DNA of 64,000 bases, from the NCBI GenBank assembly GCA_025331565.1, contig JAFREQ010000069.1, positions 868,001-932,000 on the forward strand, written 5' to 3'. The notes under the pieces were generated by a model. It made no database searches, had not been told where the DNA came from, and was given only the letters and a program-made list of their open reading frames with translations. The stretch's first letter is position 1; each line of letters opens with the position of its first letter. Positions 25,761 to 37,500 of the stretch are shown piece by piece. The stretch comes from Holacanthus passer (taxonomy: Eukaryota; Chordata; Actinopteri; Pomacanthidae). Position numbers and translations under genes: made by a program.

Positions 25761-27139
25761 TATTGTCAGCCCAAACGCGGCCTTAGAGAATGGTGTCACC
25801 TTTCAGAAGGCTCAGTGGCTTTATGATGGCACAGTCTCTCTGCAGGGCCTATTTATATCTCAAACATCATGTATATTAGTACTAGGCTTCTATAGGAATG
25901 CTCACACAACCTTTGGCCTGTTTCACCACATGCATGTGTAATTGTTATTGTTGTGGACTCTCTGCACTTCACTACCCAGTTACTTGTCAGATACTTGTCA
26001 GTCTGTGTCAAAATTGTGGATGGTGCGGTCATTTTCCTTGAATTTTCTGTTGATGTATTCTGAGGTTCGATAGGTGGCTCTCTGTCTGTTTAGCCCTGGT
26101 TGCTGCCCATGCTACCTAGGTCTTGCTCTGTCATGACATTTAAAGTGCATCATCTCTTGTTCACCAGAACAGACCTGACACCAAGTGAAACTAACAGTAA
26201 ATGATAAAGCATTTTCAGTATTGTTTGCTCTGTCAAGGATTGTTTCACACTTTGGTGACCAGGAAATCAATGGCAAACCCCTCAAGACCATCTATTCCCA
26301 CTTGTCCAAAGTATTTGAGAGTGCTTGAGACAAAATAAGGAGTCTTTGCCTTCTCACATTTCTCACTAATGTGACACCAAAGCAGGGTGAAGTCTGACGA
26401 AAGCACACTGATGGCCTGCAGCAGACAACCAAAACAGCCTGTTTCCCTGACAATGTGTTCAGTTATGTATATGTAAGTCTACAACATGACCAAGTATGTG
26501 TGTGTGTGTGTTTCCTCCTGAGGTGAAACACAGATGCTGTGGGGATCATGAAGTCCATACAATTCAGGTTCCCTTCGGCCGTTTCCCTGTGTTACTAAAC
26601 AAACAGGATGATCACTCACTTATCTCTGCATCTCAGTACCTCAGACTGTTATTTCAGACATGACAGAGAAAGTCTTTATTAACTTCTGTCACTCTCAAAG
26701 TACAGCAGCTCAAGGTTCCCTTTGATTCAGCTGGGATCCAACACTACAAAGGTACACATCAGTCATGATCATGCTGTGTTCATGTCATTGGGGAAGATGG
26801 AACATATCAGCTCCGGTTGCCTTTCCAAACACATTTGGCCTGTTTACATTGTTTACACCTGTAATGTTCAGTTCTAATGAACACATTTAATTTTTTATTC
26901 AGAAGTAAATTTAATTGGGTATAAACTATACTATACTAAACTGAATGTATAGACACAGACCTACACCGCAACCATCAGCTCATTGCTTACGGTAAGACTA
27001 ACAGCAGCATGGTTACTTGCAGGGCCTGCTGCCACAGTGAAAGTCAGGTTGGGACTGGGGTGGGGACTGCTGGGGCCAGCTTTGGACAACTAACACATTA
27101 CTGGGGGAGGTTACATGATGCTACAGCAAATAGTGAGTG
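25761..27139. other. Intergenic, no gene seen
   Basis: Complex sequence without recognisable coding exons. A short GT run lies at about 26496-26511. Confidence 0.4.
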
Positions 27140-27330
27140 ATTAAATTTGTTTATATCATCTAGAGGGAGAGAGTTACAAAGTTATTGGAGCCACAGCCTC
27201 AAAGCACAGTGCCCTTTATTTTTTAGCGTAGATCAGGGAACAACCAGCAGATCTTGGTCAGAGAATCTGAGAGACCTGCTCAGTAGTAGATCTGCTGCAG
27301 TAGACATTCATTCTACATTCATTAATCTCA
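27140..27330. repeat. Probable dispersed repeat
   Basis: The segment 'gagagagttacaaagttatt' ... 'ggagccacagcctcaaagca' ... 'tcagggaacaaccagcagat' has the layout of a repeat common in fish genomes and is broadly similar to 20625-20770. No function assigned. Confidence 0.45.
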
Positions 27331-29999
27331 AGATTCATCTGATTACATAGGTCAGTGCCATTCATCCCCAGATATCATTTGACAAAAAGTGACCGTGCAG
27401 TCGCATTGTGTGAAACAGTGGCCGTCCATCATGATGCCAGCTAGTTGGTTTCACTTAAGTGAAGTGACTAGATATCTAGCCAGTTAAAGTTAGTTCCATC
27501 AATCTAAAGGTAGACTGATAAACTTTCAATGAAAGTTGAAATGGTTTACTTTCACTTCAGTTTGTGCAAAGGGTTGGAATTCCTGTTAAAATTACTTGCC
27601 CTTATATATTTTTATTTTCATTGCAAGATTATCCTAGCTGGGGCCAGTAACATTTACATATATACATATATATGAGTTGACCCTGTGTTTACTTTCTTCA
27701 CTGAGACAGACAAAAATGAAGATGGCAGACAAACAGGTGTGAGAGAAGAACAGCAACTCAACACACCTTAGGACAAACTGTCTCAAAACAAAACAGGATA
27801 TCACTGAACCAAAACCCCAAACCATGACAATCAGCATTATGTCCCTGTGCTATTCAACAGGAACAAAAACTGACCCGATCCAATTCAAACAATGCAATTA
27901 CCACAGAGATATACAGTATTTGTCCTTGTAATTACAGTGGAACCAGAGTCAGTTTAACAACAACACAAACACCTAGCATGACTATAGTGTAATATTATTG
28001 TATTGTATAAATATATGATTTTGCTGAGATTGATGTAGTGATTGAGACAGATCTCTATAATTCAGCTGATGAATTGATGAAATAAAGGAGGTATATATGT
28101 AATTATAATAATAATTTAATGTACTTTGATGGGAGAGACATATACACATGTATTACTGCCTGACAGATACTGCTGCCCGCTGACATGGTGTTTGCTCTCC
28201 AGATGTCTTAAAATGCACATATTTAGATCAAGGAACTCAACATTTGATCTATGCAAAATGATGCTGGAGTGAGCAGAGACGTCCTGTTTGGTGAATGCCA
28301 TTCCTCCGTCCTCTTCCTCGTATATCTGTCTCACAGGGAGGAGATGAGATGTGAGTGAGGGAGGCAAGGAAGCATGCTAGTTAAATGGAAAGCACCTGTT
28401 GGGTGTAAAGAACACTGCGACCACTGGAGCTGATATTACATTGCCACATCACAGCATCTGGGCAGTTGTAGCGTATCAGTGCAGAAGCTTACTGGACACC
28501 AGACAAAACCTTACTAATCATTAATCACATTGAATGCTCCTTACTTACAAATTCAATTTATAGAAGCTGTGCTCTACCTGGGATTGGACCCAGCACTCCC
28601 ACCCGCCCAAGCAGGTGTTTGAAGCAGCTGCTGCTTTACTGATGTTGCCCCAGCTGCTGCTTTGGGTAGGCTTTTGTACCCTGAAAAGTGTTGATGTACA
28701 GATAATGGATGGATGGATGGAAATGTTGATGTGTACTGTGGCCCTGAGAGCTCAACACACAAAACATGGACAAATTAAGAAAATACCTTCATGAGTTTGA
28801 CAACACATGTACACAAATGCATTGCAAATGCAGAGAAAATAAGCAAGTACAGAAACAAGCCGCAAGTAGCACAGACAACAACAGAAACTGTTTCCAGTGG
28901 ACAGTAAAAGGTGATGAACGAAGCTGGAACCTGCTTGTTGCCATGGATTGCAACTCATGAAGTGATTGAAGTCAGGTTAGTATATCATCTGTTTATGTCA
29001 ATACTGTGGATTTCTGACTTTTGCACACACGCACTTGATATAGGACCTTGCAGAGCAAAAAAGTCAGTCATTTTAATGAGGAGAATGAGGATTTTTCACT
29101 TGTCTGTTGTCTTTGTGTGTGATGTCTGTTTGTAAAGTAGTGACATTTACTTTTGTATTTAGGCTACTCACTCCGGATATTTAATCATTCCTGGAAGACT
29201 TACTTCCTTAAAAAATCTCCATACAAACAATAATGTGTAATTGTGTAATTTGCATAAGCCCCTCTAGTGTGGATCTGTATGTGATTATGATGCTGCCTAT
29301 TAGACTATTTTTAGGCTACATTTTGGAAGACATCTAGGGTTGGTCATTAAACTCTCTCATTTAGTCAAGCAGTAATTAACTTAAAGGTATTTTTTTTCCC
29401 ATTGCTTTGTCAAATTTCTCTATTGGAGTTCACTCTTTCAAAACTCTTCACACAGCACAGCAGACGTTTATCATTTTTCATTGCTTTCACACAACATGCA
29501 TTCAATGACCACATCTTTCAATTTCATTTCAACTTTTATTCTCACCCAAACTCAACCACTAAATCTCATTTATTTACGGTTTATTTCGCACTTTTACATA
29601 CTATTGTCAAAACTGTTCAATTATGTTCAAAACCTAACATAACTAAAAATTAAAATGCTTAAGCTCGTCACTGGGACACAAGTACTTTATTTTATTGACC
29701 TAATAACCTCTGTTAACGACCTGTGCCAGGTGAGGAAATGGACCAAGCGAGGCAAAAAAACGTGTTTCTTTTTAAAAGCCTATAACCAGAGAAATTGCAT
29801 GCTGACCTGTTTTACCCTTTCCAGGATTGATGGCACAAAGAGTTCAGTAACTGGTCTGATGGAAATGTAAACAGAGCGGCCTGTTGTGGAAACAGCATTA
29901 ATATCATATTAATAATATTGATTTGTTGTTCAGTGGCTCTATAGTTAGTTATAAAAAAAAGTTGGCCATTACTATAAATCATTGCATACAGATAGAAAC
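27331..29999. other. Intergenic, no gene seen
   Basis: AT-rich DNA. It contains a TATA-rich run near 27655-27672 and a short GGAT run at about 28706-28721. No coding exon recognised. Confidence 0.45.
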
Positions 30000-30260
30000 T
30001 AACTACAGTGGGCAAATCTGCTATAAATAATGGAAACGGCTCTCTGTTATTTCATTAATGTCTAATGAGTAAGACATTAATCTACTCCATTAAGTCCCCA
30101 GACCCTACTTTCCTAATGTGGCCAGTGGTTAGTGAAAGCTCATCTTGCAGTGAGAGGAAAAGCTGATGGAGCTGGCGCCAGAGAGGTTGAGGTCAAGGGT
30201 CAAGGACTGTGCAGGTAGATGGACAGTGGCAGCCTGGGCCACTTATTCAGCCTGTGGAGT
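30000..30260. promoter_or_regulatory. Candidate conserved non-coding block upstream of tlx1
   Basis: Complex sequence about 2.6 kb upstream of tlx1 is dense in homeodomain cores (TTTCATTAATGTCTAATGAG, ACATTAATC, CCATTAAG) and ends in an unbroken GGCGCC/GGTCAAGGGTCAAGG-type segment, where AAGGTCA-like half-sites recur. No coding frame. A regulatory role for tlx1 is inferred from position and composition. Confidence 0.4.
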
Positions 30261-30699
30261 TTATGCTGCTTATTGAGAAATCAATATGTGTCTCCATTTG
30301 AAGTGAGGAGATTTTTTTTTTTTTTTTCAAACCCCATAAGGACATCTGAGCTGCTGAAATGAAATTGGTCACTGGATAAGTGAGTTTGAAAAGATGCCAG
30401 TGCCAGTGTTACTGTCAGGTGTATTAAGCCTGCCACAGCCTCTGCCTACAGCTACCTACTAATACATTAAGACTTCACTTGGGAATCTGAAACTGTCACT
30501 TGCATTGCAAAAATGTTACCTGTCACAAATGATTTAGCATAAAAATGTAGATAAAAGCAAAATATTTTTTACCTCTCTGATTCGTTTTGTCCTTTTGCAC
30601 TGCAGAGCAAATATAGTGAATGTGAGTGTTGACCAGCTGATAAACAGCAGCTGTCGGTCTTTAAACCCAGCTCAATGCTTGGTGCTTGCTCCACTATTG

Positions 30700-31480
30700 C
30701 ATTTCATCTAAGTAATTTCGCCGCTTTTTCCTGTCCCTAATATTCATTATTGGTCCACATTGAAACGAATAGGTGGCCCTGAATGTGTGGACAGGCCACC
30801 CCGTGCATTAAAATTTGATGTCGGTCAATTGGCCAATGAGAGCTCAGAGCGTATCAAATATTAATACCTTAATGCCCCGTGTGAAGTAATTAAGTCCCAA
30901 TGGCTTTTAGAAGGAGAGGAAATCAATGAAGCACATGGTTTAATTTTTCATTTAATTGTTGTGGAGTTGCCATGTTTGTGTCTTGAGCAGCAGAATATCG
31001 TTAGTAGGAAATGTAGAAAATGCCGCTCATTATTTATGATCTACGATTAAACCAAGTCCCATCCATTTGTTATGAACGTGAATATCTCTCCAATTTAAAC
31101 CCGCTGCACAGTCGGCGATCAATTCCGGATTCATTAATATTTTTAATGAATGTAGCCTCATGCAAACTTCTTTATTTGTATTATTAAAATCTCTCTTTAA
31201 CTCTGGGGTTTCTGCTGGTCTTAGTCCTGGAAGATGAAACATGAAACAGCGGATGAAAATATTCCAGCATCATGTGCAGCTCTGCTTTGTTCCCACACTA
31301 ACAAATGAGAAGGCATCAGTGTTTGCGGCAATGTCACTCTGAACATGAATTAATAATGGCGCCAGCTCCATAACAATAAATGAGTAGCCTGCATTAAACA
31401 TCAATTATTTTTCCAGTGATTCATACTGTATCATTTGAACACATTAGGGTATTAAGTTTCCCAAATTTCTGCAGCGTGGA
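30700..31480. promoter_or_regulatory. Candidate tlx1 upstream enhancer block
   Basis: This is the longest run of complex, repeat-free sequence in the left flank. It is packed with TAATTA, CATTAA and ATTA cores and CCAAT-like motifs (ATTGGTCC, GGCCAATGAG). It includes an exact inverted pair of ATTCATTAA/TTAATGAAT separated by 5 bases at 31129-31151. No coding frame fits. Such density is typical of vertebrate developmental enhancers, but conservation was not tested. Confidence 0.45.
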
Positions 31481-32439
31481 TCAAAGCAGACGAAGTTATA
31501 AAATGTGCTTTTGATTTGAAAGGATAAACTGGTTTTCTTGAATTGACGGTTGCTTCAGCTGGATAATGTCAGTATTGTTATGTCTGTGTGACGTTTACTC
31601 GCCAGATGTTGACTGACTTTATTAAGATTCACAATGAGCTGAATTCATGAACGGACTATAAGACAACGGGTCTCTTCAAAATAAGACAACCCGTCATACT
31701 GAGCAGTTTCACCATAACTCTAAAGTTCTGTTGTTGCCCCACTACGTTCCCCCCAAACCTTCCTGCCTTATCACATCGACAGTGACATTTTTTACACAAA
31801 TATTATCTGAACAGTGTAATGTACAAAATGAAAATGTGCAGGCTAATGCATGTTAAAGTGTCTTAAAGCAGTTTTACTGGAGCCTGAGTGTGCACAGTGC
31901 AGCTGGAGGAAAACTGACCAAGAATTCAACAAACATTCATCTTAAATACTCAGTAGTAAAGGATTAGGAGCAAAGACCAAAACCTTCCTACTTTTGACTG
32001 AGCCTGTGATGATCCCACTGTGGCTATAAACTATTAGATCTATCCGTTTATCTGTTTGATTGTAATAACCCGTTGGCTCAATAGAAGTCATGTTTGTAAA
32101 ATATGTGTTGCTGAAATCATGAGAAACACGATTATTATTAGGAGTCGTTTGCAGTGGCACTGTGCAGGTTGTAGACTGTGATTTACCTAATCTGAAAGTA
32201 CTGCAAATGTCAGAAACGTAATAATAAGAATGGTGTATAAATGGTGGCAAAAATGATGATACGAGAATAAAGGAAATTTCACATGGTTGATTGCAGCCTA
32301 AAGTCCAGACAATAATGTACTAATAACTTATAATTAATAGCTAATATTTATTTTCAAGGTGCTAAGTTTTAGGTGCTAAACTAAAGCACGCATGTGTGTG
32401 TATGTGAGTGTGTGTGTGTGTGCTCGCCCACGTGCAGAG
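31481..32439. other. tlx1 upstream flank, no gene seen
   Basis: AT-rich sequence without recognised exons or repeats. A short GT run lies at 32393-32421, before the proximal promoter region. Confidence 0.45.
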
Positions 32440-32777
32440 TGTGACGCAGCTGAAACCTTGTATAGTTGTATTATTGATCTTGTCCAGCTGTTAATCAGTA
32501 TTTTAGGAAGTCTTTAGCCAATCGAGTCTCCGGGCCGAAAATTGAGTCTTAATCTCTCGCTGTCTATTTGGCAGCTTGATTGATGCGGCGGCGTGTGTGT
32601 GTGTGTGTGTGTGGGGGGGTAGTCGCTCTCCTGCTTGCGCACACAGACTCACACATGTGCGCCCGCACTAGATAACGACCGGAGCTCGAGCGCCAGGAGC
32701 GCAGACGGAGGAGTCCGGAGAGCGGCGCGTGGAGCAGCCTGTGTTCCTCGCGCCGGAGCGGGTGGCTCGCGGAGGCC
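32440..32777 (+). promoter_or_regulatory. tlx1: tlx1 proximal promoter and 5' leader
   Basis: Sequence just upstream of the start codon holds a CCAAT box at 32518-32522, ATTA/TTAAT cores, and TGATTGAT at 32577-32584, a PBX-HOX type site. A GT run with a poly-G end (32588-32620) separates these from a GC-rich leader that joins the coding exon. The transcription start is not visible; it probably lies between 32600 and 32750. Motifs are seen; activity is inferred. Confidence 0.45.
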
Positions 32778-33225
32778 ATGGATCACATCGGGATACTGGG
32801 GGCTCATCTGCAGCAGCACACGCACGTGGAGCCCATCAGCTTCGGCATCGATCAGATCCTCAGCAACGTGGAGCAGAGCTGCATGCTGGGTGTGAGGATG
32901 CACGAGCCGGACTACGGACACGCGGCCTACAGCAGCGGCGGGAGCAACGGTGTGAACGGCGGCGGCTTCACGTGCGCTAACGGCGGATATAACGGCCCCG
33001 CCAGCTCCTGCGGGATGGCTTCCCTCGGCGGGGCTTATCACATGAACATGAGCATGAATGCGAACGGGACTAACGTGAACGCCGCCGGGGTCATCCGCGT
33101 CCCCGCGCACCGGCCTCTGAGCTGCGGAAACGCGTCCGTGCCGCCGGTGAGCGGCACCAACCTGAGCGCGCTGACGTTCCCCTGGATGGAGAGCAACCGG
33201 CGCTACACGAAAGACAGGTTCACAG
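32778..33225 (+). CDS. tlx1: tlx1 coding exon 1
   Basis: Encodes residues 1-149 plus the first base of codon 150. The start ATG lies in GGAGGCCATGGA, a good initiation context, and the N-terminus MDHIGILGAHLQQH fits fish Tlx1 as I remember it. The exon is GC-rich and ends at cacag/gtaggc. Confidence 0.95.
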
Positions 33226-33621
33226 GTAGGCACGTCTTATAACCCACAATATAATATAATATAATATAATATAATATAATATAATATAATATAATATAAT
33301 GTGAGGCACAAGGGGAAACGACACCATTTTATATGTTTTTATATGCAGCATTTTTGTTGTAAATTGTTTCAATAATCCTTCAGCAAATACATTTAACACA
33401 ACCTATATAGCTGAAAGAAAACCTACACTGACCAGTCTAAAACGTCCCTTTGTGTAGACTATCACAATTAGGATTTCTCATTTTTGGCATTTTTGCATTG
33501 TGATCCAACAGGCTAGTGTTGATTCAAATGTAAAAATCAAACGACAACTGTAAAATAATGTCAAAAAAATAAAATAAAATAAAAAATACAAAAGGAAATT
33601 TCCTTAGCTTTGTTATTGGTA

Positions 33622-33653
<32 letters not shown>

Positions 33654-34791
33654 CACGCCCTCTTGTGTATTATTATTATTATTTTATTTTTTTTATTATT
33701 TTTTATTACTATTATTATTATTATTATTTACGACCTGAGCTGTGTAATCTATCACCTGTGAAGCTGTCCCTGCTGCAGTCTTCTTCCTCTCTGTTTCTTT
33801 ACCTGTTCTGCCTGCAGGCCTGTCTGTATTCCCCCGTGAGCTCTTATAGCTGCATTACATTTACCATTTAAATATCCGAATTCCTATTTAACTTACTATG
33901 CTGGACTGATACAATGTCGAAATTATTGCAACATATTATTCAAGCAACATTTCACCTATGCAGAAAACAAGTTCTCTAAACGTCTTTGAATATGCTATAA
34001 ATAAAAAAACACTAGTTCTGCAAAGGCTCTTTGGCTGTGGCATAAATATATATATGTATATAAAAAAGTTCATATATATATATATAAATGTATAAATAGA
34101 CATTTACATACATACATGCATAAATTGAACTTCAAAACTGATCAGATCCTTTGGTTATGACATGAGAAATAAATATGCAAATACATAAAATACACGCACA
34201 GGCATCCAAATGTGTTATGGTATAAAATGCATCAAATGAATAAATGAATTATTTAATTTAATTTAATTGTTGTTTACAGGACAATAACAGTATGCTGTAT
34301 GTACATGAACACTGTTTATCCATAAGTAAAACATGAAATATAGATTCTCCTATTGAAGTATTATAATGGGAGTCGTGTATTGCACGATGCTCTGTCAGCG
34401 CTGTCCACTGTCTGCTCGTCCTGCACACCCTGCTTTCACCTGTCCTGTCCTGTCCTGTCCTGACTTGTGCTGTCCTTTCCTTTCCCGTGCTGTCCTCCTG
34501 TCCTCTCCTGTCCAGTGTCCCTCTCACCCCTCCCTGTAACACGTCGTGTAGGTCATCCCTACCAGAACCGGACGCCGCCCAAAAAGAAGAAGCCTCGGAC
34601 GTCCTTCACCCGGCTGCAGATCTGTGAGCTGGAGAAACGCTTCCACCGGCAGAAGTACCTGGCGTCTGCTGAGCGGGCAGCGCTGGCCAAGGCCCTGAAG
34701 ATGACCGACGCCCAGGTCAAGACCTGGTTCCAGAACAGACGCACCAAGTGGAGGTGAAACCATGGCTCACTTTACAAGACATGTAGTTGAT

Positions 34792-34822
<31 letters not shown>

Positions 34823-36828
34823 CACCATTATTATTGTTGTTGTTATTATAATTATTATTATTATTATTGTTATTATTATTATATAAAGCTACTAACCGCT
34901 CAAAGAGGCCCGGCACTTTTTATGGAGGGCTGCAGGTCTGTTTGGTTCCTAAGGGCTGTCAGGGGCCCACCAGTGGTTTTTAAAGGGCTCCAAGAGGAAG
35001 TTGGTTTCAATTGACTGTTATTTCAGCGCCTAGATGGAAGCACAATATGAGGATTATATATAAGTGGCTGTGGCCACTGTGGCGGTCATCATGTGTACAC
35101 TTATCTGACAGTTCAATCCACGAAATCATAACAAAAAAAAGTTCATATTCACTCAGTTTCCAGTTAATTAGGTCTAACGAGGTAAAAACGAATGCAGTAA
35201 AGAAGGTTATAATGTCCAGTTTTTGTTTAGATTGAGCTTTATGGTCATTTTGGAGGATGTAGTTTGTGGTGCTGTTGAACTGGAAGTCATTATGCTGAGA
35301 GGTGCTTCTGCTATTTAGTCAGCCTTCACTGATATAAATGGGTGGACAAAATAATAGAGACACCTGTCCTGAAGGTAGGATTTATTGAGGGACTGTCGTT
35401 TTAGGTGTATACACTTGTTAAAATGCTTACTGTGTGTACATATTAGACTGCTGACGTGGACAGGTCTCATGGACATGGAAGCTTTTAAATTGAACCAGGC
35501 TATTTTACTACTTTAAAATGGAGTAAATATCATTGTCAATTAGAATAATAAAAATAATTCCTTTCTGTGAGGCAGAATTTAAACATTAAGGCTTTTAAAA
35601 AAGGAATTAATATGTTTATTTCTTTACTCAATTATTTTTAGCAAATCATGTATTTAAAAGAAATATGATTAAAAGATGATGGGTACAAGGTAAAAAAAAA
35701 TCATTAAAGAAATAAAATGTATTTAGCCACATTGTAGACATCTTGGGATGCATCATGTAATAATAATATTATAATTTACAATTGGAAATGGATTCAGCAT
35801 ATTGCATAAATATAAAATCGAATTTTGGTGTGAATCTGTCCTAAAGTAACCTATAGAATAATGTTGTCATAGATAAAAAGGAAATAAAGATGTCGTTAGT
35901 AAGAGTGCAATTTTATATTAATTTTATATTTTAATATAGAAAATTCATAAACGCCATAGTTTCAAAAAAAAATGTTTTTTAATGTAAACATAACACGGCA
36001 GAATAAGGTAACATTGCGTATAAATAAGAATATATGGGCCTGGAAAGACTGCGATCAAAACGGTCTGTAACATATTGTTTTAGCATTTTGCAGAAATGCG
36101 TTATTATTATTTTTTTAATGTTATTTTCATTATGTCCACATATGCAGCATTTAATATTATTATTAGCATTATTTATGAATATTTCACAAAATAATAATCG
36201 TCTACGTGACATGAAATTAAAGGTTAATGACAAATACAGAATTACTGTTCTAGTTTTTAAAAACTGATTTTGCGTATATATTCACACTTCTCTTCAGCTG
36301 CTGTCCAGTTATTGTCCTGTACTGTTTATCTCAATAATTATAATGGAGCTAGTTTTCGTTTTTTTAGGATTATTATTTCATTATTCCTTGAAAATAATAA
36401 AGCTTTCTATTTTGTAATAATTCATAGATTTTAAAGTAACCTGTGCTAGATGTTGTTCTGTGCAGAGCAGAAAATGAAATGAACCATAAATTTATAAAGC
36501 CCAGTGTCTCAGTGTAAGTATGAGGGAGATAACCGTGACTGTGCAGTGTATAAAGACATTAGCTGTACGTTCCTACCGTGTGTGTGAGCCGCTGCTTCCG
36601 TGCTGCTCCTGCTGCAGGCGGCAGACGGCGGAGGAGCGCGAGGCGGAGCGGCAGCAGGCCAACCGGATCCTCATGCAGCTGCAGCAGGAGGCCTTCCAGA
36701 AGACCATCAACCAGCCGGTGACCCCGGACCCGCTGTGCCTGCAGAACAGCTCTCTGTTCGCCCTGCAGAACCTCCAGCCCTGGACCGAAAACACCGCCAA
36801 GATCAGCAGCGTGTCGACCTGCGAGTGA
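32778..36828 (+). CDS. tlx1: T-cell leukemia homeobox protein 1 (TLX1/HOX11)
   Basis: Three exons (32778-33225, 34552-34753, 36618-36828) join in frame at GT-AG sites to give 286 residues. TLX1 is a nuclear DNA-binding transcription factor, known in vertebrates for roles in spleen, cranial sensory and hindbrain neuron development. Residues 22-28 (FGIDQIL) form the Eh1-like co-repressor motif. VIRVPAHRPL at 105-114 is a TLX signature. FPWM at 134-137 is the PBX-binding type pentapeptide. The homeodomain spans about 161-220 with WFQN at 208-211 and the TLX-type threonine at homeodomain position 47 (residue 207). The tail has the conserved SSLFALQNLQPW (261-272). Lysine-rich PPKKKKPRTSFTRLQ and the direct DRFTG-HPYQNR junction fit TLX1, not TLX2 or TLX3. 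It is shorter than the human protein (about 330 aa) because the linker at 30-104 is shorter. Confidence 0.96.
33249..33300. repeat. ATAAT pentanucleotide repeat
   Basis: About ten TATAA units begin only some 23 bases after the tlx1 exon 1 donor site. Confidence 0.95.
33623..33730. repeat. ATCT and TTA repeats
   Basis: A run of ATCT units (33623-33653) is followed after 15 bases by an interrupted TTA/T-rich run (33669-33730), both inside tlx1 intron 1. Confidence 0.9.
34440..34463. repeat. TGTCC pentanucleotide repeat
   Basis: Nearly five perfect TGTCC units, degenerating to the right, lie within the pyrimidine-rich 3' part of tlx1 intron 1, about 90 bases before the exon 2 acceptor. Confidence 0.85.
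34552..34753 (+). CDS. tlx1: tlx1 coding exon 2 (most of homeodomain)
   Basis: Starts after cgtgtag and completes the glycine codon split from exon 1 (G/GHPYQ). It encodes residues 150-216 and the first two bases of arginine 217, covering homeodomain helices 1 to 3. It ends at tggag/gtgaaa. The in-frame stop seen by reading past this point is intronic. Confidence 0.95.
34754..36617 (+). other. tlx1: tlx1 intron 2
   Basis: AT-rich intron. It has a long ATT repeat at its start and, at about 35340-35420, a fragment (gtggacaaaataatagagac then acctgtcc) that resembles one end of a short interspersed DNA element common in fish. Nothing coding recognised. Confidence 0.88.
34795..34882. repeat. ATT trinucleotide repeat
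   Basis: About 85 bases of ATT units with ATC and GTT variants, starting some 40 bases after the exon 2 donor. Confidence 0.93.
36618..36828 (+). CDS. tlx1: tlx1 coding exon 3
   Basis: Acceptor ctgctgcag; the first base completes arginine 217 and the exon continues RQTAEEREAERQQANRI. It encodes the end of the homeodomain and the conserved C-terminus, ending SSVSTCE and TGA at 36826-36828. Confidence 0.95.
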
Positions 36829-37500
36829 AGCCGGACACACGGCCTCCAGCTGGGCGGCGTATCTGCCCGGGACCGACCGATTGCTGGAGGGCAGAGACAC
36901 GGGCTGCAGCCCGCTGAGGAGCTCCATGTAGAGGAGGCAGGTCAGCTCCTCTTATCATCACCAAGCCTCTGTCGGACAGACACCGGTGCTGCAAACAACA
37001 TCCAACATGCTTCAGATGGGCTCCCTCAGCTCTGTGCCCCTGGGGGTCTGGATCCTTCAGGGGTCTGAACCCAGTCCCTGCTTCAGCCCTGCACAGACCA
37101 GACTGACATGTTGGAAATATTTCAGAGGCATCATGATGAACAGTGTGTGACACAGAACTGCAAAAAGCCAGAGGACCAGGGCAGGCGGTTGTATTATAGT
37201 TTACCTTTGAGGACTTGATGTTTCATAAACAGCATATTTTCATATTTGATGTCTGACAAAAAAAAGATGTGTGTGTATGTCATGTGTCATCAGTGTCTGT
37301 GTTTATCTGCTATGTTAATGGACTTTTTACTCAACTGCAAAACAACAGGGCACTTGTTTAAGCACCTTTGTATGAATTCAAACATATAATCTGACACGTT
37401 ACAAAATGAAACTCCATGTGATGATTTACAGCAACAAACCAAGAATATCTGTCTATTAAACCATTTTATAATTTAGGAATAAATGACCCTAAAGGCCAAT
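36829..37500 (+). other. tlx1: tlx1 3' untranslated region
   Basis: GC-rich just after the stop, then AT-rich. Candidate polyadenylation signals are ATTAAA at 37455-37460 and AATAAA at 37478-37483, suggesting a 3' UTR of about 0.65 kb. Minus-strand open frames here mirror the GC-rich coding exon and leader. Confidence 0.5.

Larger units (their letters stand above)
33226..34551 (+). other. tlx1: tlx1 intron 1
   Basis: AT-rich intron crowded with simple repeats listed separately. No exon or conserved motif block recognised inside. Confidence 0.9.

Noticed and set aside
32649..33233. 194-codon open frame on the minus strand over tlx1 exon 1
   Set aside because: It mirrors a GC-rich coding exon with few stop codons and shows no recognisable domain; the plus-strand tlx1 frame explains it.
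32778..36828. Assignment as tlx2, since human TLX2 is on chromosome 2 like CEP68 and RAB1A
   Set aside because: The homeodomain flank PPKKKKPRTSFTRLQ, the direct DRFTG-HPYQNR junction and the QQANRI tail are TLX1-type; TLX2 has PPKRKKPRTSFSRSQ and an inserted segment before GHPYQ.
36559..36927. 122-codon minus-strand frame over tlx1 exon 3
   Set aside because: Shadow of the GC-rich exon, Leu/Arg-rich with no family match.
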